Assembly (NCBI GenBank): GCA_024998565.1
Contig: JACOEM010000001.1
Span: 394,485-458,484, forward strand
Direction of reading: 5' to 3'
Source of the DNA: Nitrospira sp.
Lineage (GTDB): Bacteria > Nitrospirota > Nitrospiria > Nitrospirales > Nitrospiraceae
Length of the DNA: 64,000 nucleotides
Part shown: positions 36,273 through 44,007 of the stretch, piece by piece
Numbering within the stretch: the stretch's first letter is position 1
How the letters are laid out: the number at the start of each line of letters is the position of its first letter
Translations under genes and position numbers: made by a program
Notes under the pieces: model-generated
The model's input: the letters and a program-made list of their open reading frames with translations, nothing else
What the model was told of the DNA's origin: nothing
Databases searched by the model: none

Positions 36273-37529
36273 TTACCTGTTGACGAGTCTGGTGCGGAGG
36301 GCTGATGCGAGGTCTGGAATCGGGATGTCTTCCTGGGCTTTTGTCTGCATATTCCGGACGGTGGCGACACCTTTCGTCACTTCGTCGTCACCGAGAAGGA
36401 TCGCATAGAGAGCATTGAGACGATCTGCCTGACGCAAGTGGGCCTTGAGTGATGCCGCGCGGAAATCCATGTCGGCCGGCACTCCGGTTCGACGCAGTTC
36501 ATCGAGCAGCGTAAATCCGAGACCGACAGCCTGAGTGCCGAAGGCAGCGACGTACACCCGGGGAATGCCCGCTACCACCACGGTCTCCGGCAACATCAGG
36601 GCAATCCGTTCCAGCCCGACGGCGAATCCGACTGCCGGCACCGCGGCTCCACCGAGTTGTTCGACGAGACCGTCATAACGGCCACCGGCTCCGACGGCAT
36701 TCTGCGCACCCAAATGGGAGCAGGTGACTTCGAATGCGGTGAGACAGTAATAGTCCAGGCCACGGACGAGCCGGGGGTTCATGTGGAACGGGATGCCCAC
36801 CGATTGAAGGCCGGTCGTCACGCGCTCGAAATGGTCCCGTGCTTCGGATGACAAGGAATCGGCCAGGCGGGGAGCATCCTCAGTCGCCGAGCGGCATTCC
36901 GGAACTTTGCAGTCCAGAACGCGTAACGGATTCGTCTCGATCCGGCGCTGGCAATTTCCGCAGAGGCGGCTTTCCACACCTTTCAGAAACGCTACCAGGA
37001 GCGGTTTGTACCGGGCCCGGTCCTCTGTATATCCAAGATTGTTAATTTCCAGGGTCAATCCCGGCAGCGTGAGGTCGGACAAGAGTCGCCACAGCAGCGA
37101 GATGACTTCGACATCGGCCCGCGGGTCGGCCACACCGAAGGATTCCACCCCGAATTGATGAAATTGCCGCAACCGCCCGGCCTGGGGACGCTCGTGGCGG
37201 AACATCGGCCCGGCGTAACAATATTTTTGCGGCCGCGGGTCGGCGGCGCGATTGTGCTCGATGAATGCACGGACTGTCCCGGCGGTCCCTTCAGGACGCA
37301 GGGTCAGGGACGATCCGTCGCGATCGGCGAAGGTGTACATTTCCTTTTCGACGATATCGGTCGAGGCACCGATGCTGCGCGCGAACAACGTCGTGGTCTC
37401 GAAAATCGGGACGCGGATCTCTTGAAAGCCGTAACGGAGTGCCCACTGCCTGGCGGTATCTTCGATGAATCGCCAGCGGGGGGACTCCTCCGGCAGGAGA
37501 TCTTTGACGCCCTTAATCGCTTTAATCAT
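36273..37529 (-). CDS. hisS: Histidyl-tRNA synthetase
   Basis: 418 residues, class II. The start MIKAIKGVKDLLPEESPRW is typical of HisRS. Motif 2 is MFRHERPQAGRLRQFHQFGV, the HisA loop has RGLDYYCLTAFEV, and motif 3 is AVGFAVGLERIALML. The C-terminal anticodon domain follows (VYVAAFGTQAVGLGFTLLDE). ATG 37529 is at the family start; an upstream in-frame extension passes through the predicted promoter and is discarded. Confidence 0.97.
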   Translation of the reverse strand: MIKAIKGVKDLLPEESPRWRFIEDTARQWALRYGFQEIRVPIFETTTLFARSIGASTDIVEKEMYTFADRDGSSLTLRPEGTAGTVRAFIEHNRAADPRPQKYCYAGPMFRHERPQAGRLRQFHQFGVESFGVADPRADVEVISLLWRLLSDLTLPGLTLEINNLGYTEDRARYKPLLVAFLKGVESRLCGNCQRRIETNPLRVLDCKVPECRSATEDAPRLADSLSSEARDHFERVTTGLQSVGIPFHMNPRLVRGLDYYCLTAFEVTCSHLGAQNAVGAGGRYDGLVEQLGGAAVPAVGFAVGLERIALMLPETVVVAGIPRVYVAAFGTQAVGLGFTLLDELRRTGVPADMDFRAASLKAHLRQADRLNALYAILLGDDEVTKGVATVRNMQTKAQEDIPIPDLASALRTRLVNR

Positions 37530-37565
37530 GGCTCTGCTATTGGGTCTCCCGAGAGTTCGAGCGGG

Positions 37566-37595
37566 ACTATAGCGGCGGTCCCGCGGGCAAGTCAA
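37566..37595 (-). promoter_or_regulatory. Predicted hisS promoter
   Basis: Minus-strand TTGACT (37595-37590) and TATAGT (37571-37566) with an 18-base spacer, about 37 bases before the hisS ATG. Good sigma70-type match. It faces away from the thyX-like promoter at 37658. Confidence 0.6.
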
Positions 37596-37657
37596 CGCGG
37601 CACGCTCCGTCTCTCGCTCTGCGCTTCACGAGCGAGGAGATACGAGGGACGACTATG

Positions 37658-37686
37658 TTGCACCGGCCTTTCTGCGAGAGTATAGT
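37658..37686 (+). promoter_or_regulatory. Predicted promoter of the ThyX-like gene
   Basis: TTGCAC (37658-37663) and TATAGT (37681-37686) with a 17-base spacer, giving a leader of about 65 bases before the ATG at 37761. The 231-bp divergent gap 37530-37760 otherwise holds only the hisS promoter. Confidence 0.6.
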
Positions 37687-37760
37687 GCCCACCTTGTAAA
37701 CACGGGCGTCCACAAGTACTCTGCTCAATCACAAGCCGCTGGGCCCGCTTCTCTAAAACT

Positions 37761-39242
37761 ATGACCACTCAAGGCCGCCGTGTGATCGCCCTGGCTCCGA
37801 TGCCGCCGGAAAAATCCGCCTATGCGCTCGCGCGGTATAGCCGGTCCCCGGACTCTATCGAAGAGAGCATCAAATGGGTCCACGGGCATTCCTCTGAAAA
37901 ATTCTGGGAACAGTTTTATTTCGACTATGGCCATGGCTCCATCGCGGACCTGGGCCATGTGATCATTTGCTTCGAACAGATCTCCGAGCTGGCCGCCATC
38001 CGCCTGGAGGACGAACCGCTCTGGGACGGACAGGCCAAATCGAGCCGGTATCAGAACTTCGCCTCGACCAATTGGTTTGTTCCGGATACCATTCGCGGGC
38101 AGGAAACCGAAGCGACCTATCTCGGTATCCTCCGGGGGCTCGCAACGGTCTACCGTGCGCTCCACGAACCGTTAAGTCAGCATCTGACGGAGCGGGAGCC
38201 TCGCCCCGAGGACATGACCCCCGCCGCCTATCAACGGGCGATTGCAGCGCGGGCCTTCGATGTGACCCGTTATCTGTTGCCCCTGGCGGCGCAGACGAAC
38301 GTCGGCCAGGTCGTCAGCATTCGCACCCTTGAAAAGCAGATTACCCGCCTGTTGTCGTCTCAACTGCCGGAGCTTCGTCTGCTGGGAGAAGAGCTGCAGG
38401 AAGCCTGTCGGAAACCGCCGGTCAATCTCTGGGGTGAATTGTCCGGACAGGCGGCCGGCCTGGGCGAACCCATGGCGCCGACCCTCGCGCGGTACGCCAA
38501 ACCGAATCTGTATCAGGCAGAGGTCTACAGCGATCTCGCTCGGCATGCGAAAGAAGCACTGAAGGGCAGCGGGTTGGATCAACCCACCGCCTGGGGCGCC
38601 GCGGAACCGGTGGACTTGATCGAGCCGCACCATCCGCTCGACGAAGTCGTCACCACGCTGCTCTATCGCGCCTCGCAGGCTCCGTATCGAAAGATCCTCG
38701 CGGTCGTGCGGGATTGGACGGAGAAACAGAAGCAGGACACCATCGAAATCGCCTTCCAGAAACGTGGACCGCATGACGAATTGATCAAGGAGTTCCGCAG
38801 CGGCTATGCCTTTGTGTTCGATGTGATGATGGACATCGGCGGGTGGCGCGACATGCATCGGCACCGGCGCTGCCAGCAGGTGCAGCAGAACTTCACCACT
38901 GTGCACGGGTTCGAGACACCGCCCATTTTGGCAGAAGCGGGGCTCGACCACGAATACCGCGAAGCCATGGGGCATGTAAAATCCGATATCGAACAACTCC
39001 GGAAATCGAGCCAGGAAGCGGCGATGTATGCCATTCCGTTCGGCTTCTCCGTGCGCTGCCTCTTCAAGATGGACTATGCGGAAGCGGAATACATTGCGAA
39101 ATTGCGTTCCGGGGTGAAGGGGCACTGGTCCTATCGCACCATCGCGTGGCTCATGAAACAGAAACTAACCGAACGATATCCCATTCTCGGCGCGCGCATG
39201 CAGGCGACGCCGCCGGATGTGCAGGACGCGCTGACGCGCTGA
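37761..39242 (+). CDS. Two-domain ThyX-like (FAD-dependent thymidylate synthase family) protein
   Basis: 493 residues, about twice the length of a normal ThyX, with two Thy1-like halves. Half 1 has YFDYGHGSIADLGHVIICFE and LAAIRLEDEPLWDGQAKSSR, ending SSRYQNF. Half 2 has KRGPHDELIKEFRSGYAFVF and MHRHRRCQQVQQNF. The classic motif RHRxxSxNExSxR is incomplete in both: RHRRCQQVQQN keeps only the RHR part, and SSRYQNF keeps only the SxR part. It may form one composite site or have another activity. It lacks a clear ribosome site. Confidence 0.78.
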   Translation: MTTQGRRVIALAPMPPEKSAYALARYSRSPDSIEESIKWVHGHSSEKFWEQFYFDYGHGSIADLGHVIICFEQISELAAIRLEDEPLWDGQAKSSRYQNFASTNWFVPDTIRGQETEATYLGILRGLATVYRALHEPLSQHLTEREPRPEDMTPAAYQRAIAARAFDVTRYLLPLAAQTNVGQVVSIRTLEKQITRLLSSQLPELRLLGEELQEACRKPPVNLWGELSGQAAGLGEPMAPTLARYAKPNLYQAEVYSDLARHAKEALKGSGLDQPTAWGAAEPVDLIEPHHPLDEVVTTLLYRASQAPYRKILAVVRDWTEKQKQDTIEIAFQKRGPHDELIKEFRSGYAFVFDVMMDIGGWRDMHRHRRCQQVQQNFTTVHGFETPPILAEAGLDHEYREAMGHVKSDIEQLRKSSQEAAMYAIPFGFSVRCLFKMDYAEAEYIAKLRSGVKGHWSYRTIAWLMKQKLTERYPILGARMQATPPDVQDALTR

Positions 39243-39261
39243 GCGGCGCGCCTCTTTCATC

Positions 39262-40299
39262 ATGAGCACACACCAAGACAGAATCGAAACGGCCCTCCTG
39301 GCAGACGACTGGGACCGGGTCGGGTATGAGGCATCGGAATGGGCTCGCGCGGTGGAGACCGCCGGTGAAAAAGATCCTCGCCCGTACTTCGCCTTAAACG
39401 TCACCCACCTGATTCGCGGGGAATTCGCCGACGCCTGGCGGATGCATGCCCGCGCGCTACAGGAGACGGACGACATCGAGCGCGTCCGGGAGTGGGTGCA
39501 CTCCATCGCAGACCGGCACGCCGGCAATGCCCAGACGCATCTGGTGCAGGGATTATTTCTAGCCCAGTCCGGGCAATCCGAGCAATCGATGGTCTCGTAT
39601 AAAGAAGCCGCCAAGCTGGCTCCGCAGTCTGCGTATCCCCATTATTTTCTGGCCCAGATCCACGAGCGTGCCGACCATCTTGAAATGGCGATCAAGGAAT
39701 ATCGCGAAGCGGTCAAGCTGGCTCCGACATTTGCGCCGGCGCGCACGAACCTCGGCGTGGCCTATCAGGAGCAGGGTCGGCTTGAGATGGCCATTCCCCA
39801 ATACCGCGAAGTGATCAAGCTGAATCCCAACGACGCGCTGGCCCATGCCAATCTCGGCTGTGCGCTTGCGGAGCAGGGCAAATTCGAACCGGCGCTGCAA
39901 GCCTACAAAGAAGCCCTGCGGCTCGACCCAAGTGACGCGGAAATCCATTTCGCGCTCGGCGGAGTTTACGAAACCAAGGGGCGGATGGACCTCGCCTTGA
40001 GGGAATATCGTGAAGCGACGCAGCTCAATCCCGAGTTCGCCTCGGCCCACACCGCGCTTGGTTGGCTGTTGATGGAGCAATCCAGAGCCTCGGAGGCCAT
40101 GGAGTCCTTCAGCAAAGCCGTGAAGGCCAACCCGGAGGAAGCTCAGGCCCTCTACGGCATCGGGAGGATTTACGCCGCCAAGGGCAAGCGGGAAAGTGCC
40201 GCCGAAAACTTCTCCAAAGCCATCCGCTTCGAAAAAGATCCCACCAAAAAAAACGCCATCATGAACGCCCTCTTCGCCAGCGGCCAGACCGGGGATTGA
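39262..40299 (+). CDS. TPR-repeat protein
   Basis: 345 residues, no signal peptide. At least six tetratricopeptide repeats fill residues about 95-335, for example AYPHYFLAQIHERADHLEMA, APARTNLGVAYQEQGRLEMA, ALAHANLGCALAEQGKFEPA and ASAHTALGWLLMEQSRASEA. The first 90 residues are also helical. TPR proteins are interaction scaffolds; the partner is unknown. It starts 19 bases after the ThyX-like gene, so the two probably share a transcript. Confidence 0.85.
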   Translation: MSTHQDRIETALLADDWDRVGYEASEWARAVETAGEKDPRPYFALNVTHLIRGEFADAWRMHARALQETDDIERVREWVHSIADRHAGNAQTHLVQGLFLAQSGQSEQSMVSYKEAAKLAPQSAYPHYFLAQIHERADHLEMAIKEYREAVKLAPTFAPARTNLGVAYQEQGRLEMAIPQYREVIKLNPNDALAHANLGCALAEQGKFEPALQAYKEALRLDPSDAEIHFALGGVYETKGRMDLALREYREATQLNPEFASAHTALGWLLMEQSRASEAMESFSKAVKANPEEAQALYGIGRIYAAKGKRESAAENFSKAIRFEKDPTKKNAIMNALFASGQTGD

Positions 40300-40554
40300 G
40301 AGCGCCGGGCTTAGTCCTTCGGTGCTCGCGCAACGCGCTGTCGCAGCCAGATTGGGGCTCTGTTGATGGAAGGCCGTCGTTGAATGCGCGTATGTCGCTC
40401 TCGCTTGGGGGCATCATTGACGAAGCCCTCGACTCGGCGGGAAATTTATGATCGTGCTGGCTGGATTCATGGAGTCGATATACCAGGCTATATAGTAACT
40501 AGTTGGGCACCTCTTACGAACCAGGGGGCTCGGTGAGTCTGGAGTAGTTTTGGT

Positions 40555-41325
40555 ATGCGCCCACTGATTGAGGATGTGTTGGATGTCCTTCGAGAAATCC
40601 TCACGGCCTACTCTGCGAGCGGATCAGGGTGTTCTGTGGCGGGCGTTCGTCTGGATGCCGTGCGGAAAGTGGCTGCCCGCGAGCTCGCTGGGCACCGCTT
40701 TAAGAACTACGATTCAGCAGAACGGTCTATCCACGATGCATGCACTAGACGTCTGAAGTTGAGCGCACCCGCGTTCGACGCGCGAGTCAACCGTTGGCTT
40801 TCTGGTGATCCAGGAGAACTGCAATCCCTTTTAAGGTCAGTGGGTGGGTCCGTCGAGAACCGGGCTGCAGCGGAGTCGCTACTTAGCAAACGAGTTTGCT
40901 TCGAACATTCTGTTGCACCCAGGGAGGTGACACCAGGTCCTCCATGTTCAGCAGATCTAATCGCAAGCGACGTCAATGATGCGGCGCATCCCGAGCGACG
41001 GGAGACTATTCTGCAGAGACTCATTCGGGATACAGCAACGGCGCGAGACCTCAAGCTACGTCATCATAACCAGTGTCAGATCTGCGGTCTTGCTGTTCCC
41101 CTGTGGGAGGGCCAGACATACGCGGAAGCACACCACATCCGGCCCCTTGGTCATCCTCATAATGGTCCCGATTTGCCAAGCAACATGCTTATACTTTGCC
41201 CTAATCATCACGCTCAATGTGACCTGGGTGCGATCAGGCTGGATCTCGCGTCGCTCCGTCAGCTTCCCGACCATGTCATCGACACAGAGCACATACGGTA
41301 TCACAATACGACCATCGCTAAGTGA
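40555..41325 (+). CDS. HNH endonuclease
   Basis: 256 residues. The C-terminal HNH domain is complete: CQICG zinc Cys pair (about 178-182), catalytic AEAHHIRPLG, then LPSNMLILCPNHHAQCD with the Asn, second Cys pair region and final His. The N-terminal 150 residues have no clear match and may recognise DNA. It may be a stand-alone restriction-like or mobile nuclease. The 255 bases upstream (40300-40554) hold no other gene. It opens an accessory islet. Confidence 0.82.
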   Translation: MRPLIEDVLDVLREILTAYSASGSGCSVAGVRLDAVRKVAARELAGHRFKNYDSAERSIHDACTRRLKLSAPAFDARVNRWLSGDPGELQSLLRSVGGSVENRAAAESLLSKRVCFEHSVAPREVTPGPPCSADLIASDVNDAAHPERRETILQRLIRDTATARDLKLRHHNQCQICGLAVPLWEGQTYAEAHHIRPLGHPHNGPDLPSNMLILCPNHHAQCDLGAIRLDLASLRQLPDHVIDTEHIRYHNTTIAK

Positions 41326-41512
41326 CGGTTGCCTAGCAATGGATCGAAGCCGCCGCTGCTGAGTCATGCCCTTAGTCAGCATGCCACAGTTGGCATACAA
41401 TGCAGGGTGCGGCTCCTCAAGCTAATGTGTAGAAGCAGGTCTGCGTGGAGAGTCCGACGCCGATGGTGTTCAAAAATTTCTGTCAGCGTTGGCTGCAGAA
41501 AACGAACAAACG

Positions 41513-41536
41513 AGACGTACTTTCTATCGTACGTCT
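41513..41536 (-). terminator. Terminator after higBA
   Basis: AGACGTAC (41513-41520) and GTACGTCT (41529-41536) make a perfect 8-bp stem with an 8-base loop. On the minus strand it is followed by a T-rich stretch (CGTTTGTTCGTTTTC), as in a rho-independent terminator. It begins 21 bases after the HigA stop. The remainder of 41326-41512 holds nothing recognisable. Confidence 0.65.
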
Positions 41537-41556
41537 TACCTTTGGTCGTGGTCTTA

Positions 41557-41916
41557 CTACGCCGCTGTGCCGATTAGGCTTTCGAGTGGAATGTGGAGTG
41601 TGCGATGGATTCGACGAATCATAGTCAGTGAGAGGCCTCGTTTTTTAGAGAGAATTTCCGACACTCGACCGCGCCCGCCGAGCAATGCCTCCAAGTCCTT
41701 TCGGCTCATGCCTAACTGATCCATCCGAAATCGAATCGCTTCAACGGGATCAGGTGGGCTGACTGCGTGACGCTTGGCCTCGTAGGCTTCTACGAGGGTG
41801 GTGAGAATGTCCAACTCGTCTCCGGCCTTGGTGTCGGGCTTTGCATCCATCAGGTGTTCGATGCGGAGCAACGCACGCTCATGATCCCGTTTGGTTTTAA
41901 TAGGAGAAATATTCAT
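41557..41916 (-). CDS. higA: HigA-type antitoxin
   Basis: 119 residues. The N-terminal helical part contacts the toxin (IKTKRDHERALLRIEHLMDA), and a C-terminal Xre-type helix-turn-helix reads FRMDQLGMSRKDLEALLGGR then VSEILSKKRGLSLTMIRRIH. It would neutralise HigB and repress the operon. It follows the toxin gene by 15 bases, in the toxin-first order usual for higBA. Confidence 0.88.
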   Translation of the reverse strand: MNISPIKTKRDHERALLRIEHLMDAKPDTKAGDELDILTTLVEAYEAKRHAVSPPDPVEAIRFRMDQLGMSRKDLEALLGGRGRVSEILSKKRGLSLTMIRRIHRTLHIPLESLIGTAA

Positions 41917-41931
41917 GGCTTCTGTACCTCG

Positions 41932-42225
41932 TCAGACGGTGTGTGCATCGATCTGGTCATACTCTTGATGGGTACCGACGAAACGGATGTAGACAATCCG
42001 ATAGGCGTAGTTAATCTTCACCACCAATCGGTACTGGTTCCCTGCAATGTTGAATACCGCACGGCTGCCTTGCAGCACACTCGCTGAGCGAAACTGAGAT
42101 TTAAGCTCAGGCGGGGTTGCCCAATCTGCATGAACCACTTCCTGATGCCACGCTTCTAACGGTCCTCTCGCGCGTGGGTACCGATCCCAGAATGTGTGAA
42201 GAGTCCGTTTCGCGATAATACGCAC
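41932..42225 (-). CDS. higB: HigB-type toxin (RelE superfamily mRNA interferase)
   Basis: 97 residues matching the HigB toxin plan: MRIIAKRTLHTFWDRYPRAR, WHQEVVHADWATPPELKSQF, FNIAGNQYRLVVKINY and the closing IRFVGTHQEYDQIDAHTV. It is a ribosome-dependent RNase in this family. The start is GTG at 42225, fixed by family alignment; the predicted -10 box lies only 6 bases upstream, so the mRNA may be leaderless or nearly so. Confidence 0.88.
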   Translation of the reverse strand: MRIIAKRTLHTFWDRYPRARGPLEAWHQEVVHADWATPPELKSQFRSASVLQGSRAVFNIAGNQYRLVVKINYAYRIVYIRFVGTHQEYDQIDAHTV

Positions 42226-42231
42226 GGGCGC

Positions 42232-42260
42232 AGTCTATCATGATCCCAGTTTGGGAGCAA
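42232..42260 (-). promoter_or_regulatory. higBA promoter with small inverted repeat
   Basis: Minus-strand TTGCTC (42260-42255) and TAGACT (42237-42232), 17-base spacer. The inverted repeat TCCCA-N3-TGGGA (42244-42256) lies within the spacer and could be the HigA operator. Confidence 0.5.
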
Positions 42261-42338
42261 TTCACGATGACGACTGACAGATCGGCTGCTTAGAGAACTC
42301 AACCCGGTCGGCCGGCCATTTCGACATCTCGCTAGTGT

Positions 42339-43148
42339 CTAGGTTCGAGCAGATTTCGCGAGCGGCCTATCCACCCACTTCTTCCACTCTGTGAGTATAA
42401 CGCGTGTCATTGCCTTCGATCCCGCTCGAAACCAGTCGGCTTCTCTTTTCGACATGTCTTGTCGTACGGCTCCGATAGCCCCTCGACTTCCCAGATGCAC
42501 GTTGGCGGTTTCCCGGCCCATCGTATAGAGCAGTTGCCCCTCATCCCGTTTCTTCGGCAGGGTGGTGAGATCGGTTCGTGAGCAGTAGGGAGAGAGCCGC
42601 CGTACGATCCAGGTTCCATGGAGTTGCAGAAAGGAATCGACGGACCGGACAGCCTGGTCCACGATCGGCGAGATCGCGCAGCCAGCTGTGCTGCTCTGCC
42701 AGCACGAACGGTTGTCCGCTGGACTGCAAACCTTCCAGGTATCCAGTGAGCAGCGCCTCTGCGGCGGCTTTGGGGCTCAGGGTCAGTTGGTCGGTCTTGA
42801 TGGCCAGCCTGGCGCTGACGGCCAGGCGCAGCAAGTCGTTGGTTTAAGGCAGGACGGCTGCCTCATCGAAGTCGTTGATGCCCCAGACCAGGGGCCTTCC
42901 CGGTCCCGCCAGGTTCCAAAGTTTTCGAGGTGAAGATCGCCGATCGCCAACAGGGCAGGTTCCGTTGCGACATCAGGATAGATCGCCGGCACAGCTGCAT
43001 CCACCGGTAAAAGGTGGCTCGTAGGAACGAGAGCGCGTCCTGGCGCATGACGGCATGTTTGAGCGTGAGGTCTGCCGGGATGAGGGGGCATATGGGTGGC
43101 GAGTCATTGCTCGTGGGATCGAGTCGCCTCGTCTAACTGCATCGCCAT
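42339..43148 (-). pseudogene. DUF2252 gene, degraded by frameshifts and a stop
   Basis: Pieces of one DUF2252 protein follow each other in different frames: MRQDALSFLRATFYRWMQL, then DVATEPALLAIGDLHLENFG, then LVWGINDFDEAAVLP, then TNDLLRLAVSARLAIKTDQL, and finally QLHGTWIVRRLSPYCSRTDL and GQLLYTMGRETANVHLG. At least three frameshifts are needed, plus a TAA (about 42844-42846) where the family has Tyr before TNDLLRLA. A possible original start MAMQLDEATRSHEQ at 43148 is also out of frame with the rest. It cannot make a working product. Confidence 0.85.
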
Positions 43149-43234
43149 GATGAATGGCCCTCGGGAAGCGTGAAACAAAGCGGATGCTGAAGAAGTGACG
43201 AAGGGGCGGTGCCGGGAATGCGAGGCGTCGCGCG

Positions 43235-43504
43235 TTACAGCTCCCGGATGGCGCCCTGGAGGACGGTCATCTGGGTCATGGGATCGCCGGAGGCTTGAAG
43301 CTCCGTGCGGATCTGGTCTTTGAGGTAACTGGTGTACCCGATCTTGTCGAGGAGGAGGTCGAGGAAACGCTCGGAGGACAGCAGGGTCTGAGCCTTCAGC
43401 TCTTCGATGGTCTCGTCGCTCACCGGCACATAGCTGCTGCCGATGTGGAAGATGATGTTGTAGTGGCGGTCTCGTCCGAGCCGTTCAAACCGTAATCCCT
43501 TCAC
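43235..43504 (-). CDS. Small hypothetical protein
   Basis: 89 residues, cytoplasmic. The first part looks beta (RFERLGRDRHYNIIFHIGSS) and the rest helical (SERFLDLLLDKIGYTSYLKD, then QIRTELQASGDPM). It has no recognised family. It stands between the DUF2252 pseudogene and the PII-like gene and is separated from both by about 100 bases, so its membership of the Dab locus is unclear. Confidence 0.55.
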   Translation of the reverse strand: MKGLRFERLGRDRHYNIIFHIGSSYVPVSDETIEELKAQTLLSSERFLDLLLDKIGYTSYLKDQIRTELQASGDPMTQMTVLQGAIREL

Positions 43505-43612
43505 GTGCCGTCCTTCCTCTTACAGGCCAACGGGGGCACATTGTAGACAATCGTCGCTGAGAAGACAAGGTCGGCCGCCCGGCCTGCGGGCTCACCAGGC
43601 GCGGGTTCGCGG

Positions 43613-43954
43613 TCAAGACTTGGCGCTCTTTCTGCCGAAATATTCGCGCCGGCTGACGGCGACATCGGAGACGAACATCACGCCCGAATGTCGCTCGAAC
43701 AGCGGCCGGAGCCCGGCCAGCACCGGTTCCACCTTTTCCTCCGGTACCACCGCCATAATCATGACCAGGCTCTCCTGCTCGCTGAACATGAAGTGGGCTT
43801 CACGCACCCCATGATGGCCCTTCCCCGAGATATTGCCGATGATGGTGTAGCCGGTCGCCTCTACTTTGTCCAATAACTCGGTGACAAAGGGCCGGTGTTC
43901 ACCCGATACGATGACGCGAATTTCTTTCATGGGATGCAACGTCAGTGCGGCCAT
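43613..43954 (-). CDS. PII-like signalling protein of the Dab locus
   Basis: 113 residues with a PII/CutA-like ferredoxin fold: MKEIRVIVSGEHRPFVTELL, then GYTIIGNISGKGHHGVREAH, then SLVMIMAVVPEEKVEPVLAG and VMFVSDVAVSRREYF. The T-loop region (GKGHHGVREAHF) differs from GlnB and has no uridylylation Tyr. PII-like proteins accompany bicarbonate and DabAB transporters and may sense carbon status. AAAGGAG supports ATG 43954. It follows DabA by 53 bases. Confidence 0.78.
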   Translation of the reverse strand: MAALTLHPMKEIRVIVSGEHRPFVTELLDKVEATGYTIIGNISGKGHHGVREAHFMFSEQESLVMIMAVVPEEKVEPVLAGLRPLFERHSGVMFVSDVAVSRREYFGRKSAKS

Positions 43955-44007
43955 GTCTCCACTCCTTTGAAAAAAGAGGTCTCTTCCGGGGTGATGCCGG
44001 TTGCAAT

